In this document: one piece after another, positions 22,240 to 32,792 of the stretch | Layout of the letters: every line of letters begins with the position of its first letter | Numbering within the stretch: the stretch's first letter is position 1 | Source: Polytrichum commune | Taxonomy: Eukaryota > Streptophyta > Polytrichopsida > Polytrichales > Polytrichaceae | Direction: 5' to 3' | Assembly: GCA_950295325.1 (NCBI GenBank) | Contig: OX485803.1 | Coordinates: 618,001-682,000, forward strand | Length of the DNA stretch: 64,000 bases | Notes under the pieces: model-generated | The model's input: the letters and a program-made list of their open reading frames with translations, nothing else | The model's database searches: none | Told to the model about the DNA's origin: nothing | Position numbers and translations under genes: made by a program

Positions 22240-23060
22240 AGATATACGAATGGGCGTTCGTATACCTCCCTATACATATTCCAGGAGGGTATCTTTATGA
22301 ACGGCCGCGTGTATGTCACATGTTGTATTTTTTATGGCAGATAAAATTTAGATTGTAATAATTGTGGTATTTTACAGATGTACTTTCGCAAAACGTATGC
22401 CATCATACGGGTATTTGGGGCAATTGGATTGGTATACTCCATACGAATGGCCGTTCGTAAAGCTTTGGTAGGTATCTTTATGAATGTCCATTCGTATATC
22501 ATCATGACAGACTTGTATCATATATCATCATCATATTTGGGTCGATGCATAGATGTGTCTATGTATGGATGTTGTTTGGATACATAGACCATATTCACAG
22601 GTGGTATTTACAAACGACCGTTCATAAGGCTTTGGGTCATATCTTTACGAACGTGCGTTCGTATATCACCATGACATATTGTTTGGGTCTATGCATAGAT
22701 GTATGTCCATCTATGGATGTTCCTAGACACATAGACCATACTCACAGGTGGTATTTACGAACGCACGTTCGTATATCACTATGATATATTGTTTGGGTCT
22801 ATGCATAGATATATGTCTATCTATGGATATTGCTAGATAAATAGACCATACTCACAGGTGATATTTACGAACGCACGTTCGTAAACTCTTAGCCATCACA
22901 TGTGATTGAATCATTAATACAAATGCGTTCATTTGTGATTTACGAACGCGCGTTTGTAAACTCTCAATCACCATATATGTTTCAACCAATACTACAAATG
23001 CGTTGATTTGTGATTTACAAACGTGCGTTTGTAAACTCTCAACCATCATCTATGTTTGAA
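22240..23060. repeat. Outer cluster of family-2 palindromes, partly degenerate
   Basis: Copies of the TACGAAYG...CGTTCGTA dyad occur near 22,245, 22,443, 22,610, 22,655, 22,755, 22,865, 22,940 and 23,015. They lie in two tandem repeats. One is about 110-118 bases (22,600-22,870, sharing GGTCTATGCATAGAT and CATAGACCATA). The other is about 75-80 bases (22,900-23,090, sharing ACAAATGCGTT). Several arms have decayed (CGTTTGTAA), so this cluster looks older. Confidence 0.75.
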
Positions 23061-23105
23061 CCAATACTACAAATGCATTGATTTGTGATTTGTGATTTAT
23101 ATTTG

Positions 23106-24000
23106 TACCATAGGTTGGTTGAAGCTTAGAAACGTTGGATCTGGATTTGGTTTGCGAAAACCACCTTTGATAAAAAACGTTAGCTAGTCATAAGGACCCG
23201 AAAACTACACTATAGGTTGTAGAAGGTTACAAATGCCAGCTCTAAGCTTATATTATGGAAACAACATCTAAAAGTTGGCCATACAGAACAAAAACGTGAG
23301 CTCGTAGGTAGTGTCCAAGACATATTTTTTAGCCTTAAACGGAAGTTTAAGGCGATCATACGTCAAAGGAGTTTTCTAGAGATGCACTAGGTTGGGAGGT
23401 GTTTTTGCAAGGCTTGGAAATGACTAGCAACAAAAGAATTAATGTAGCAAGGAAGGACTGCAAACACCCATTAACAATGGGCTTTCATATATACGTACTA
23501 TGCAGCATTTGGTTGCTGCGCAGAAGTTTACGAAAATATGGGCCGATGTTTACGAACGCCCGTTCGTAAATGTGCATCGAGGTTTACGAACGTCCGTTCG
23601 TAAATGTGGGCCGAGATTTACGAACGCACGTTCGTAATTGTGCAGCACTTAGTTTCTGCGCAGAAGCTTACGAAAATGTGGGCCGATGTTTACGAACGCC
23701 CGTTCGTAAATGTGGGCCAAGGTTTACGGCCCGTTCGTAAATGTACGCTGACGTTTACGAACGCACGTTCGTAACTATGCAGCACTTGGTTGCTGCAAAG
23801 AAGTGTACGAAAATGTGGGCCGAGGTTTACGAACGCCCGTTCGTAAATGTGCGCTGACGTTTACGAACGCACGTTCGTAACTATGCAACACTTGGTTGCT
23901 GCAAAGAAGTGTACAAAAATGTGGGCCGAGGTTTACGAACGCCCGTTCGTAAATGTGCGCCGACGTTTACGAACGGGCGTTCGTAAAACTCCGGAATACG
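23106..24000 (+). repeat. Left arm of a large inverted repeat, with family-2 palindromes
   Basis: About 400 bases of unique sequence (23,106-23,505) are followed by a palindrome array (23,546-23,995). The unique part is the inverted copy of 28,368-28,762; for example CCATAGGTTGGTTGAAGCTT at the left pairs with AAGCTTCAACCAACCTATGG at the right. The array part mirrors 27,000-28,150. Left-array units read ATGTGGGCCGA, then TTTACGAACG, two bases, CGTTCGTAAA. Confidence 0.9.
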
Positions 24001-26020
24001 CGGCGGTATATGCGGTGGATATACGTTGTACGTACATGAAGTGTGTAGTGTGGACGCATAGAAATGTGATATGCGCGCACTCCTACAAGTCTCTAGAGCA
24101 GTCTCTAGAGCATGCCGCAAAAAAGAGCTATGGTGTGGGGGGGAAGACCTTTAAGTACTGCTCTAGGGCGATTCAAAATCCCTTGGATGCTCTTTAAAAA
24201 GCGGATTCCCGCCGCCTACCTTAACCTAACAATATGTCATTCTATCCATGCGAAACATGTATGACGCTATGTATGGAACATGTATGGCATGCATGCAACA
24301 TATTGAAAATATTAATATCGCTCACACACCTTAGGTGTTACCAAGGCCTCAGGATAAAAACATAAATACTATAATAGTCAAATGTTATTGAAATATGATG
24401 ATGCTTAACATTAAATAAATGATTTGCGACCAAGTTATGAAATCCAAGTTTTTGGGCAATTCGTACCTATATGTTACCAAGGTCTAAGTGATATATATAT
24501 ACACACATACATACAATGAGGTAGGAGTGGGTCAAAATTAGTTATGGAGGTCCCTAAAATTGTATATATTATATGATTCACATCAAAACATGTCCAGAAT
24601 ATGCTCACTAAGTGTGTGGACACCAATAAAAAGTCGGATTAATTTGGAATGGCTTGTAAGGTAGAGGAAGGATATGATATGAAACCATACCTAGGTATAA
24701 TGTAGGTCTTAATTTAAGTGTAAACCTAGATGTGGAAAGATTGAATTAATCCGGAATGTGTGGCAAGACTGAAATTAATTTGGAATGGTACATAAGGTAG
24801 AGTAAGCATATGAATTCAAAACATACCTAGGTCGAGTCACACTAATTGCATGTTTTTGCATCCTACGAGAAGTAGGTGCATAACTAAAAGTATTCATTTA
24901 AAGTTGAGTCTTAAGACATGCATGTTAGAATAAGATTAAATATGGACTGTGTGATCAAAATGCACTCAACATTATTAAGGTGAACGAGGAAGAATTCCAA
25001 ACTTCACTTTTGGCATAAACCAAAGTTGTATCTCAAATCCAATTTTGAATCTTGAAATGACAATCGGCATGATTCTCAATAGTTGTTATTAACCGGATGA
25101 AGCAATATCCAATCCAACCAACATTGGTAGACCAGTTGGACATGCCCACATACCACAACATGGCCACATATTTTGAATATTGGTAAGATTAAAAGATTTA
25201 GGGATGTAGGGTTTAGGGTTTGGGGTTAGGGTTTGTGAAAGTTGTGCATGTCCGACAGTTAATACAATAGATTACACACACAAACGATATTGACTACTCA
25301 ATAGCCCATATTGCACTCATTTAATTATGTAGAATGCACATTTTATACTTGCCAAATATCCGATCACATGGCTCAAATACACTTAGTTCAAGTTGAAGTT
25401 AAAGTTCAATGCACTATACAAATGTTAGTTCAAGTTGACACCTAATTATATGAATTGATGACATGTTCGAAATTGAATTTCCCTCCACCTCTACTAAAAT
25501 TAAGTTCACCCCCTCCCCTTAATCTCAAATTGTGTATTTTATGAAGCTAATAATGATTAGAGGAACTAATGAACAACTTGAAAGATATTTCATTCTTGAA
25601 AACATTATATTTCAAAACACCATATGAGCATCCTTGTGGTTGGATTCTTCATCAAATTTCTACTAAATGATGTGCATTGTTCACTACAAATTTATACTCC
25701 CTATGTACCTAATGTTTACAAAAGAACCAAATGTATAGGGACTAATAGAATGGGGAGAAAAAATTCATTTGTATTTATACTAAGCTATTCAAATCAATAT
25801 GATAAACACCTATACTACATATACATAATACAAAACATGAATTAAGCATGCCTTCATTTACTTACAAATTCTACTTTTATTTTCATGCAAGAGAGTCATC
25901 GAACGTTCTTCCATCCTAACAAGTATGGACAAGGTAGTCATATGACTGCCTCCATAATATGACAACAAGTCATGTATCGTAACTTGGATGAAACTAACAC
26001 ATTTCAATGGTACCAAATTC
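24001..26020. other. Element 2 interior, no gene recognised; telomere-like tract at about 25,200
   Basis: AT-rich DNA between the arms. A short degenerate TTTAGGG tract (GGGTTTAGGGTTTGGGGTTAGG) lies at 25,200-25,232. No conserved coding domain was found. The ParB/methyltransferase gene of element 1 is not here. Confidence 0.5.
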
Positions 26021-26029
26021 CCTCCCCAC

Positions 26030-26120
26030 CCCTATCCCATCCCATCCCATCCCAACCCATCCCATCCCATCCCAACCCATCCCATCCCATCCCATCCCAT
26101 CCCATCCCATCCCCTCCCCA
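26030..26120 (+). repeat. (CCCAT)n pentanucleotide repeat
   Basis: About 16 tandem CCCAT/CCCAA units. It takes the place of the CT-rich start of element 1's leader. Confidence 0.95.
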
Positions 26121-26815
26121 CACCCCATCCCAGCACATCCCAACCCTTCCAACGTGGAGGAGGCCACGTAGCAACGATAGGGAAACCCTAGCGGCGTTGG
26201 CTACCTCCCCGCACCCCTTCTTCTCCTTTCATTGTCATTTGGAGCATAGAAAGGAGAAGCGGAACGCTGAGCACATGCGGAGCGGAGCTCTTGTCATTTC
26301 TTTACTCATATCTTTTCTTTGTTTTGTTGGTGCGCGTGTTTGAGAGTCGCAGATTTCTTTTGAGAGTTGCAAGTTTGCTAGTAGAGAGCTTGAGAGCTAC
26401 AAACTTGAAAGTTGCATACACATAAGAGTTGTTGCAAGGGTTTGTATGTAACGTGCGAGGGCTTAAGAGTGTGAGGGAGGAATGACTAATGTGAGGGTGC
26501 AGTAGATTGAATTTATAATTTTGAGGTTTTCGAAGTTTTTCACTAAATGAGGAAGCACAAGTTTTGGATGTATACCAATTCAACGTGCATAGTGTAATCC
26601 CCCTGAACTCACTTCCTTCACATTTTGAAAATTTTTTCATTGTTGAATTCCATGTGTTTTTTTCCATGTATGTTGAGCTTTGGCATGTTTTGTTTGCAAG
26701 CTTCCCCATATTTTTCGATTTAGTGTTCTCTCACAACCTGAAACTCAATTATGTTTTCATTCGGTTGTTTCAATTTTTATCGTTCTCAAGTTTTATCTTC
26801 ACTTGCAGTATGCAA
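26120..26815 (+). other. Probable leader region of element 2
   Basis: After the C-rich repeat the sequence turns GA/GT-rich (GAGAGTTGC, GAGAGCTAC, GAGGGCTTAAGAGTGTGAG), in the style of element 1's 2,050-2,340. It is followed by the palindrome array, as in element 1. It is inferred to be the equivalent non-coding first exon. No splice site was settled. Confidence 0.35.
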
Positions 26816-26974
26816 AGGCACCAATTCAAGATTGATAGGTATCAATCACAAACCAAAAGTGGCAAGATGCAATGGACAAATTACTGATACATATCAACCA
26901 CTCCATTATAGACCAATGCATATTTATATTTGTTTATATATGAATATAAAAACATATGTACATGCGTAAATACC

Positions 26975-28210
26975 GGAGCATGTTTACGAACGGGCGTTCG
27001 TAAACTTTAGCGCAACAACCAAGTGCTGCACAGTTACGAACGTGCGTTCGTAAACGTCGGCGCACGTTTACGAACGGGCGTTCGTAAATCTCGGCCCACA
27101 TTTACAAACGTGCGTTCGTAAACTTCTTCGCAGCAACCAAGTGCTGCATAGTTACGAACGTGCGTTCGTAAACGTCGGTGCACATTTACGAACGGGCGTT
27201 CGTAAACCTCGGCCCACATTTACGAACGGACGTTCGTAAATCTCCGCCACATTTACGAACGAGCGTTCGTAAACCTCGGCCCACATTTTCGTAAAATTCT
27301 GCGCAGCAACCGAGTGCTGCATAGTTAGTAAATGTGCGCCGACTTTTACGAACGGGCGTTCGTAAACCTTGGCCCACATTTACGAACGGGCGTTCGTAAA
27401 TCTCCGCCACATTTACGAACGAGCGTTCGTAAACCTCGGCCCACATTTTCGTAAAATTCTGCGCAGCAACCGAGTGCTGCATAGTTAGTAAATGTGCGCC
27501 GACTTTTACGAACGGGCGTTCGTAAACGTCGGCCCACATTTACGAACGGGCGTTCGTAAATCTCCGCCACATTTACGAACGAGCGTTCGTAAACCTCGGC
27601 CCACATTTTCGTAAAATTCTGCGCAGCAACCGAGTGCTGCATAGTTAGTAAATGTGCGCCGACTTTTACGAACGGGCGTTCGTAAACGTCGGCCCACATT
27701 TACGAACGGGCGTTCGTAAACCTCGGCCACATTTACGAACGAGCGTTCGTAAACCTCGGCCCATATTTTCGCAAAATTCTGCGCAGCAACCGAGTGCTGC
27801 ATAGTAAGTAAATGTGCGCCGACTTTTACGAACGGGCGTTCGTAAACCTCGGCCCACATTTACGAACGGGCGTTCGTAAATCTCCGCCACATTTACGAAC
27901 GGGCGTTCGTAAACCTCGGCCCACATTTTCGTAAAATTCTGCGCAGCAACCAAGTGCTGCATAGTTAGTAAATGTGCGCCGACTTTTACGAACGGGCGTT
28001 CGTAAACCTCGGCCCACATTTTCATAAAATTCTGCGCAGCAACCAAGTGCTGCATAGTTAGTAATTGTGCGCCGACTTTTACGAACGGGCGTTCGTAAAC
28101 GTCGGCCCACATTTTCGTAAACTTCTGCTCATCAACCAAGTGTTGCACTGTTACGAATGTGCGTTCGTAAACCTCGACGAGTATTTACAAATGCGCGTTT
28201 GTAAACCTTG
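26975..28210 (-). repeat. Main family-2 palindrome array: 160-bp tandem repeats
   Basis: TTTACGAACG, two free bases, CGTTCGTAAA recurs about thirty times. From about 27,186 to 28,000 it is organised as five or more units of exactly 160 bases. Each unit has three palindromes plus AAATTCTGCGCAGCAACC(A/G)AGTGCTGCATAGTTAGTAA. Central pairs vary (GG, TG, AG, GA). Overlapping minus-strand frames across it (MWADVYERPFV type) are products of the repeat and not genes. Together with 28,368-28,762 it forms the right arm of the large inverted repeat. Confidence 0.95.
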
Positions 28211-28367
28211 GCCAACAACAAAGGTTGCATATTTACGAACATGCAATTGTGATCTTCGGCGTAATAACCAAGGGCTGCATGTTTACGAATGCACACTCAT
28301 AAACCTTGGCTACATACAATGAAAATGTGCACCACCCCCCTGCTACAATAATCAATAGGGAATAGGA

Positions 28368-28762
28368 GTACGTATATATGAAAGCCCATTGTTAATGGGT
28401 GTTTGCAGTCCTTCCTTGCTACATTAACTCTTTTGTTGCTAGTCATTTCCAAGCCTTGCAAAAACACCTCCCAACCTAGTGCATCTCTAGAAAAAACCTT
28501 TGACGTATGATCGCCTTAAACTTATGTTTAAGGCTAAAAAATATGTCTTGGACACTACCTACGAGCTCACGTTTTTGGTCTGAATGGCCAACTTTTAGAT
28601 GTTGTTTCCATAATATAAGCTTAGAGCTGGCATCTCTAATCTTCTACAACCTATAGTGGAGTTTTCGGGTCCTTATGACTAGCTAACGTTTTTGGTCAAA
28701 GGTGGTTTTCGCAAACCGAATTGAGATCCAACGTTTCTAAGCTTCAACCAACCTATGGTACA
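28368..28762 (-). repeat. Right arm unique part of the large inverted repeat
   Basis: It is the inverted copy of 23,106-23,505 with a few percent mismatch. It starts GAAAGCCCATTGTTAATGGG and ends near CCAACCTATGGTACA. Similarity stops at 23,101-23,106 and 28,760-28,765, with no matching flanking direct repeat. Confidence 0.9.
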
Positions 28763-28765
28763 TTT

Positions 28766-29700
28766 TTCAAGTCATTCTAACTACTTGCTCTAGACGTCTC
28801 CTATGAGTGTCACATTCGCGCATACCCACCCTTTCTACTTTCTAATGCATTCTTTGTTCCTACATGACAAGTTGTCCAATGCACATTTTCAATAACGACT
28901 TCAACACCTTTGTCTTGCCAACACTAAGGACTATGTTATCTTAGAAGGAGAGCAGTAATAGGAGAATGCCAACAATGAATCTACTCTTCAAATCCCTCTT
29001 TCAACACTTTGTTGCTTGTTTTCCAAGACTGTTGTCCGTCTGGACTGCCTCACATTTCTAGGTCTAAACTTACAAGCATACACACCTTCTCTAAGAGTCT
29101 AAGCTATCTTCACATATGTGTACTAAGAGAGCCAAAAGGTTCTAGGACAATCTTTATATACCTCAAAACAACTACCTACTAGGTGGGTCAACTTGGTAGG
29201 TTCCCACCCTGTCAAAACACTGCAACTACCTGTCCTCACGCGTTTTTGCCCTTTGTCCAGTACATGACCAACTGGCACACTGAGGTCATAAAAAATGATC
29301 AACTAGTCAAAGAAATGCAATGCTATTTAATAACTTTGGACCAACAAGTCATTATCTGACCAACTAAATTATTAACACCAAATAATTACTACTACTGAAT
29401 AAATTGCTCAGTAGTAAAACAGTAAAAACCAATTAGTGGACGTTTTAACAACTAATTGCATTAGGGACAAATTTGACGTCAACTAGTAAACTAGCATTCT
29501 TTTGCCCTTTCGACAATTCGCGACCAACTAGTCAGTTTTTGATGGGTTGGTTTACTATGAACATTTTATGTTCTTAAAACACGGTGCTAACTTCTACCTT
29601 AACTTCTATCTTATCTATGTTTGTGCAAATAAACGAAACCACTATACATATTTGCAAACACACATTCGTAAAAATAAGTAATGTTGATTTATAGATTACA
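28766..29700. other. Element 2 interior, no gene recognised
   Basis: AT-rich DNA with repeated CAACTAG(T) words (about 29,170-29,540). One isolated, slightly decayed family-2 palindrome follows at about 29,712 (TTTACGAACG / TGTTCGTAAA). Confidence 0.4.
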
Positions 29701-29794
29701 CATTACACTGATTTACGAACGGTTGTTCGTAAATATGCTACCAAAATCTACTTTAACAATTGAGTGTGGATATACTTTATATTGTGCATAAAGT

Positions 29795-30160
29795 ATGGTC
29801 TTGGAGAACACGGTGCCCATTTTCAAGTTCCTCATCTGTGATCTCCCAAGCCCTTGCCTCGTTCTCGGCCAAGAAGTATGCGATGAGCTAATTGACGAGA
29901 ATGGTGTGCCAATGCCCAAGTTTGGTGGTCGAGGCGGAGGGCAACATTTCCTCAAGGTCTTGAGGTCCAAGTTGTGGCTAGAAGTCCCCCTATTGGAGGG
30001 AGTCCCCCACGGGAGCTGGCACATATTGAAGAACGACACATATTCGAGGCCAGTCAACAAACTTGGCTATAGTTGCAGGCCGGAGATTTTCAAAGCTATA
30101 TAGGCCATTGGAGCATTACAGAGAGAAGCCACCGTAAAAGATAAGGACATGGCCGCGAGA
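29795..30160 (+). pseudogene. Remnant of the FCP1-like phosphatase fused to the last-exon sequence
   Basis: A frame of 102 residues (29,795-30,103) aligns with the middle of the exon 4 domain of element 1. PSPCLVLGQEVCDELIDENG matches EPPCMVLAQEACRILYTPDG. HFLKVLRSKLW matches QYLKVLKPIFW. The next segment loses the DD pair. From about 30,065 it changes to the last exon of element 1 (coding LGYSCRPEIF against NGYSRGAEIF), so an internal deletion joins the two. HAD motif I and motif IV are absent. It is non-functional as a phosphatase, and useful as proof of kinship. Confidence 0.7.
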
Positions 30161-30516
30161 AAAAATATAGTGGGACGTACTAGTGGGACTATAAACGCCT
30201 ACAGACTCCCTAAATGTGTGTAGGGGTAGAGCATAGTGCTTGGTTATCCATTCTATTTGAAGGTCTTCAAGACATTAATGGTATTTCCATTATGTTTGTA
30301 TTTCAAACCCGTTGAATAGATTCAATTTCCAATCATTCTCCACATCTTCCTTTCCATTAGCAACAATTTGTCATTTTATACACATATGTTTTCATGTATG
30401 GTTCATTTTTTTGTTCACTTTGATGCATTTATGTTGATGATTATATCCAATGTTATACGTTTGGTATTTTAATGTTGTTAACATTGGCTCAAATTTGAAA
30501 ACCACGTCCTTGAATA

Positions 30517-30558
30517 GTCTCAAAATCATCAAAAAGTCTCCGATTACCGAATATAGTG
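30517..30558 (-). repeat. Right terminal repeat of element 2
   Basis: It ends CCGATTACCGAATATAGTG. See the left terminal repeat and the element 1 end at 10,838. Confidence 0.75.
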
Positions 30559-32787
30559 TTCATAGTAAGCTCAGGTTGTTCTCATGAGTCATCAATGCAT
30601 CAACATCCTCTACTAATGTAGCATGTCGTTTGTCTCAACACTTTTGAGTGGTGAAACTCATTCTCTGTTAGAATAAGCTTAATGCTGACCAATGTGTATA
30701 TGAGATTTGACCACAAATCAAATCAAAATCCAAAATTTATTTATTTATTTTGAACCAGACATTACTCTACGATATTCTTCATTAGCATTCATGATATGGA
30801 TTCTATTGGAACTGAAGGTAGCATAGAGCACGAGAAGTACTACAGTTCAATACACAGAATATTACTCACCTGTGAGGAATGTTGCGTCGTTGATTGTAAG
30901 CTTGAGCAGACATGACAAAGTTCACATCCCTGGGCCCTTGGGATCTTCCTCTTTTGTTAAACCAACGTCGACCCTTGAGGATGAGCTATGGTAATATGTT
31001 GACATAGCTATGAAGGAAGACCACTGTGTGGATCAAAATGACATCAAGCAATCACGTATTCTTGACATCGTCCACAGAGCAAAGCTTTTCGCGGGGCACA
31101 ATAGAATAAATGATTTTTTTTTCACAGGTATCTTTTTTAGCCTTTGCTTCAAGTGTGTACAATTTACTTGATTAAGTATGATATAATAACCATGCATATT
31201 TACACATGGTTAAGTATGATATTTGCGGACTTGATTATGAAAAGCTTCAAGGTGTAGTTGTGGAATGCACTTAAACCACATTGCATTCCACTTCATCATG
31301 TGTGCAAATATTGGATCATCGATGGATAATGGAGAAGGCGGTGGTGGTAAGGTTGAGGCATTTATAACCAATAAAATGAAGGAGTAATAGCGGGAAATTA
31401 TTTGTCTTGCAAAGAGAAACACATTCTAACAAAAATGTATTTATTTCAATAAAATTTATGAATATGGAGATTGCTATATATTTTGAAGTGTAAATTTTAG
31501 GCTCACACATAGTTGATCTATAAGTTAACCCATAACCGCTCATCTCAATGTTACTCCTTGGCTACAACGATTATCAAAACTCTTATGAGGGGAATCAATC
31601 ACAAGCCGCCCCTACGTTAACATTAATTTTGTTCACCTAAAACATATAGATCTCATCTATGTCAACATTACATGACCTTAGTGTGGACCTTGCCTCCGCC
31701 TTTCTTGGTTTTTTCTCACATTTGCTAATGCATATTTATGATTTACACTTGCTAAATACTGCATTCAATCCACAGACATCAAGTGTCGAACGTAACAACA
31801 AACCTGTAGTTTGTACCCTCTTTACAGTGGAGTTAGTTTGGTAGCATGCATATGCATGGAAGTAGTACAAATAAGGCAGAGGGTACTAGAACCACACCCA
31901 TCCAAAACCAACACACATAAATGATTCCCAATTGCCAATACTCTAATATCTTGAACTATTTCCCATGTTGTAGGAGTCCACCGAGTCAACCAATGCCCCA
32001 GTCAATGAAAATGCTCTCTCTTACCCCAATGAAGGAATCCTTTAAGAAAGGGTTCAACTTTGACTCCAATATGACTTCAATATTACTTCCATTTATCACT
32101 TCTTGCTTACCTCATTTGCCTTGGCCTTCGTAGGGTTCGGACCTCCGTAGGCTAGTTTCTTCATCGTCTTCTCTCTCCCAGCCTTCCTCTTGGTTCCGGT
32201 TTATTTTCACTTGAGCAAAGGTTGTTGTGATAAGTTTTAGAGCGTTGTATCATATTATTGAGTGATAAATAACTTAAAATTAGTAGGTGTGAGGCAATTG
32301 CGTAATAATTTAGTGTTATAGAAAATGAGAAATTAAGTTCTCTCCTTCAATTTTTTTTTGTTTTTTTTTTGTTGGACTTATTCATTATTTTGAGTTTGAT
32401 TGACTTGTAATACATTTTTTGAGTTACTAGTTGATAATTAGCTTTTAGAACACATCCCAGTATTAAGAGATCTTGAATGGGCAGAAAAATAAATATGAAT
32501 ATAAAAAATCTTAGACTAGTAGTGAGTTGGTTGAAGCCCTTGGTCCGTTAGACACAGTTGACTTCAAAGACTCACGATGGGCTCTTTGAGTGTACATTTT
32601 CTTAAAAATTTAGATTTAGATTTAGATATTGAGCCCTATGGCTAATAAACATTTTTTTAAAATCAAGCACATAGCCATATTTATGTGCAATAGCTTAAAG
32701 TTTTGGTTTAAGCACCCTCTACCTTAATTACTTGCAAAACATGCATAACTTATTGGCATCCTAGCATGAGGAGAAAATATATTGAAG
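30559..32787. other. Intergenic AT-rich DNA
   Basis: No gene, RNA or terminal repeat was recognised. Short frames lack any known domain. Confidence 0.5.
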
Positions 32788-32792
32788 ATAAC

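Larger units (their letters stand above)
21072..30558 (+). mobile_element. Element 2: deleted relative of element 1 with its own palindrome family
   Basis: The left end reads CACTATATTCG then TTAATCGGAGACTTT. The right end, complemented, reads CACTATATTCG then GTAATCGGAGACTTT, so 25 of the first 26 bases match. The right end also shares AAAAAGTCTC...ATTA...CGAATATAGTG with element 1. Inside, in element 1's order, are a telomere-like tract (about 25,200), a C/T-rich leader (about 26.0-26.8 kb), a palindrome array (26,980-28,200) and a phosphatase remnant fused to the last-exon sequence (29,795-30,160). The ParB and methyltransferase exons are absent. Flanking triplets (AAA and TTC) do not form an obvious 3-bp target duplication, so CACTA membership is suggested, not proved. 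Confidence 0.7.

Noticed and set aside
26030-26343. Pro/Ser/His-rich frame starting in the CCCAT repeat
   Set aside because: It is made by the pentanucleotide repeat.
27034-28148. Series of minus-strand frames of 60-160 residues (MWADVYERPFV type)
   Set aside because: They are translations of the 160-bp palindromic repeat; all restart at 160-bp steps and have no non-repeat sequence.
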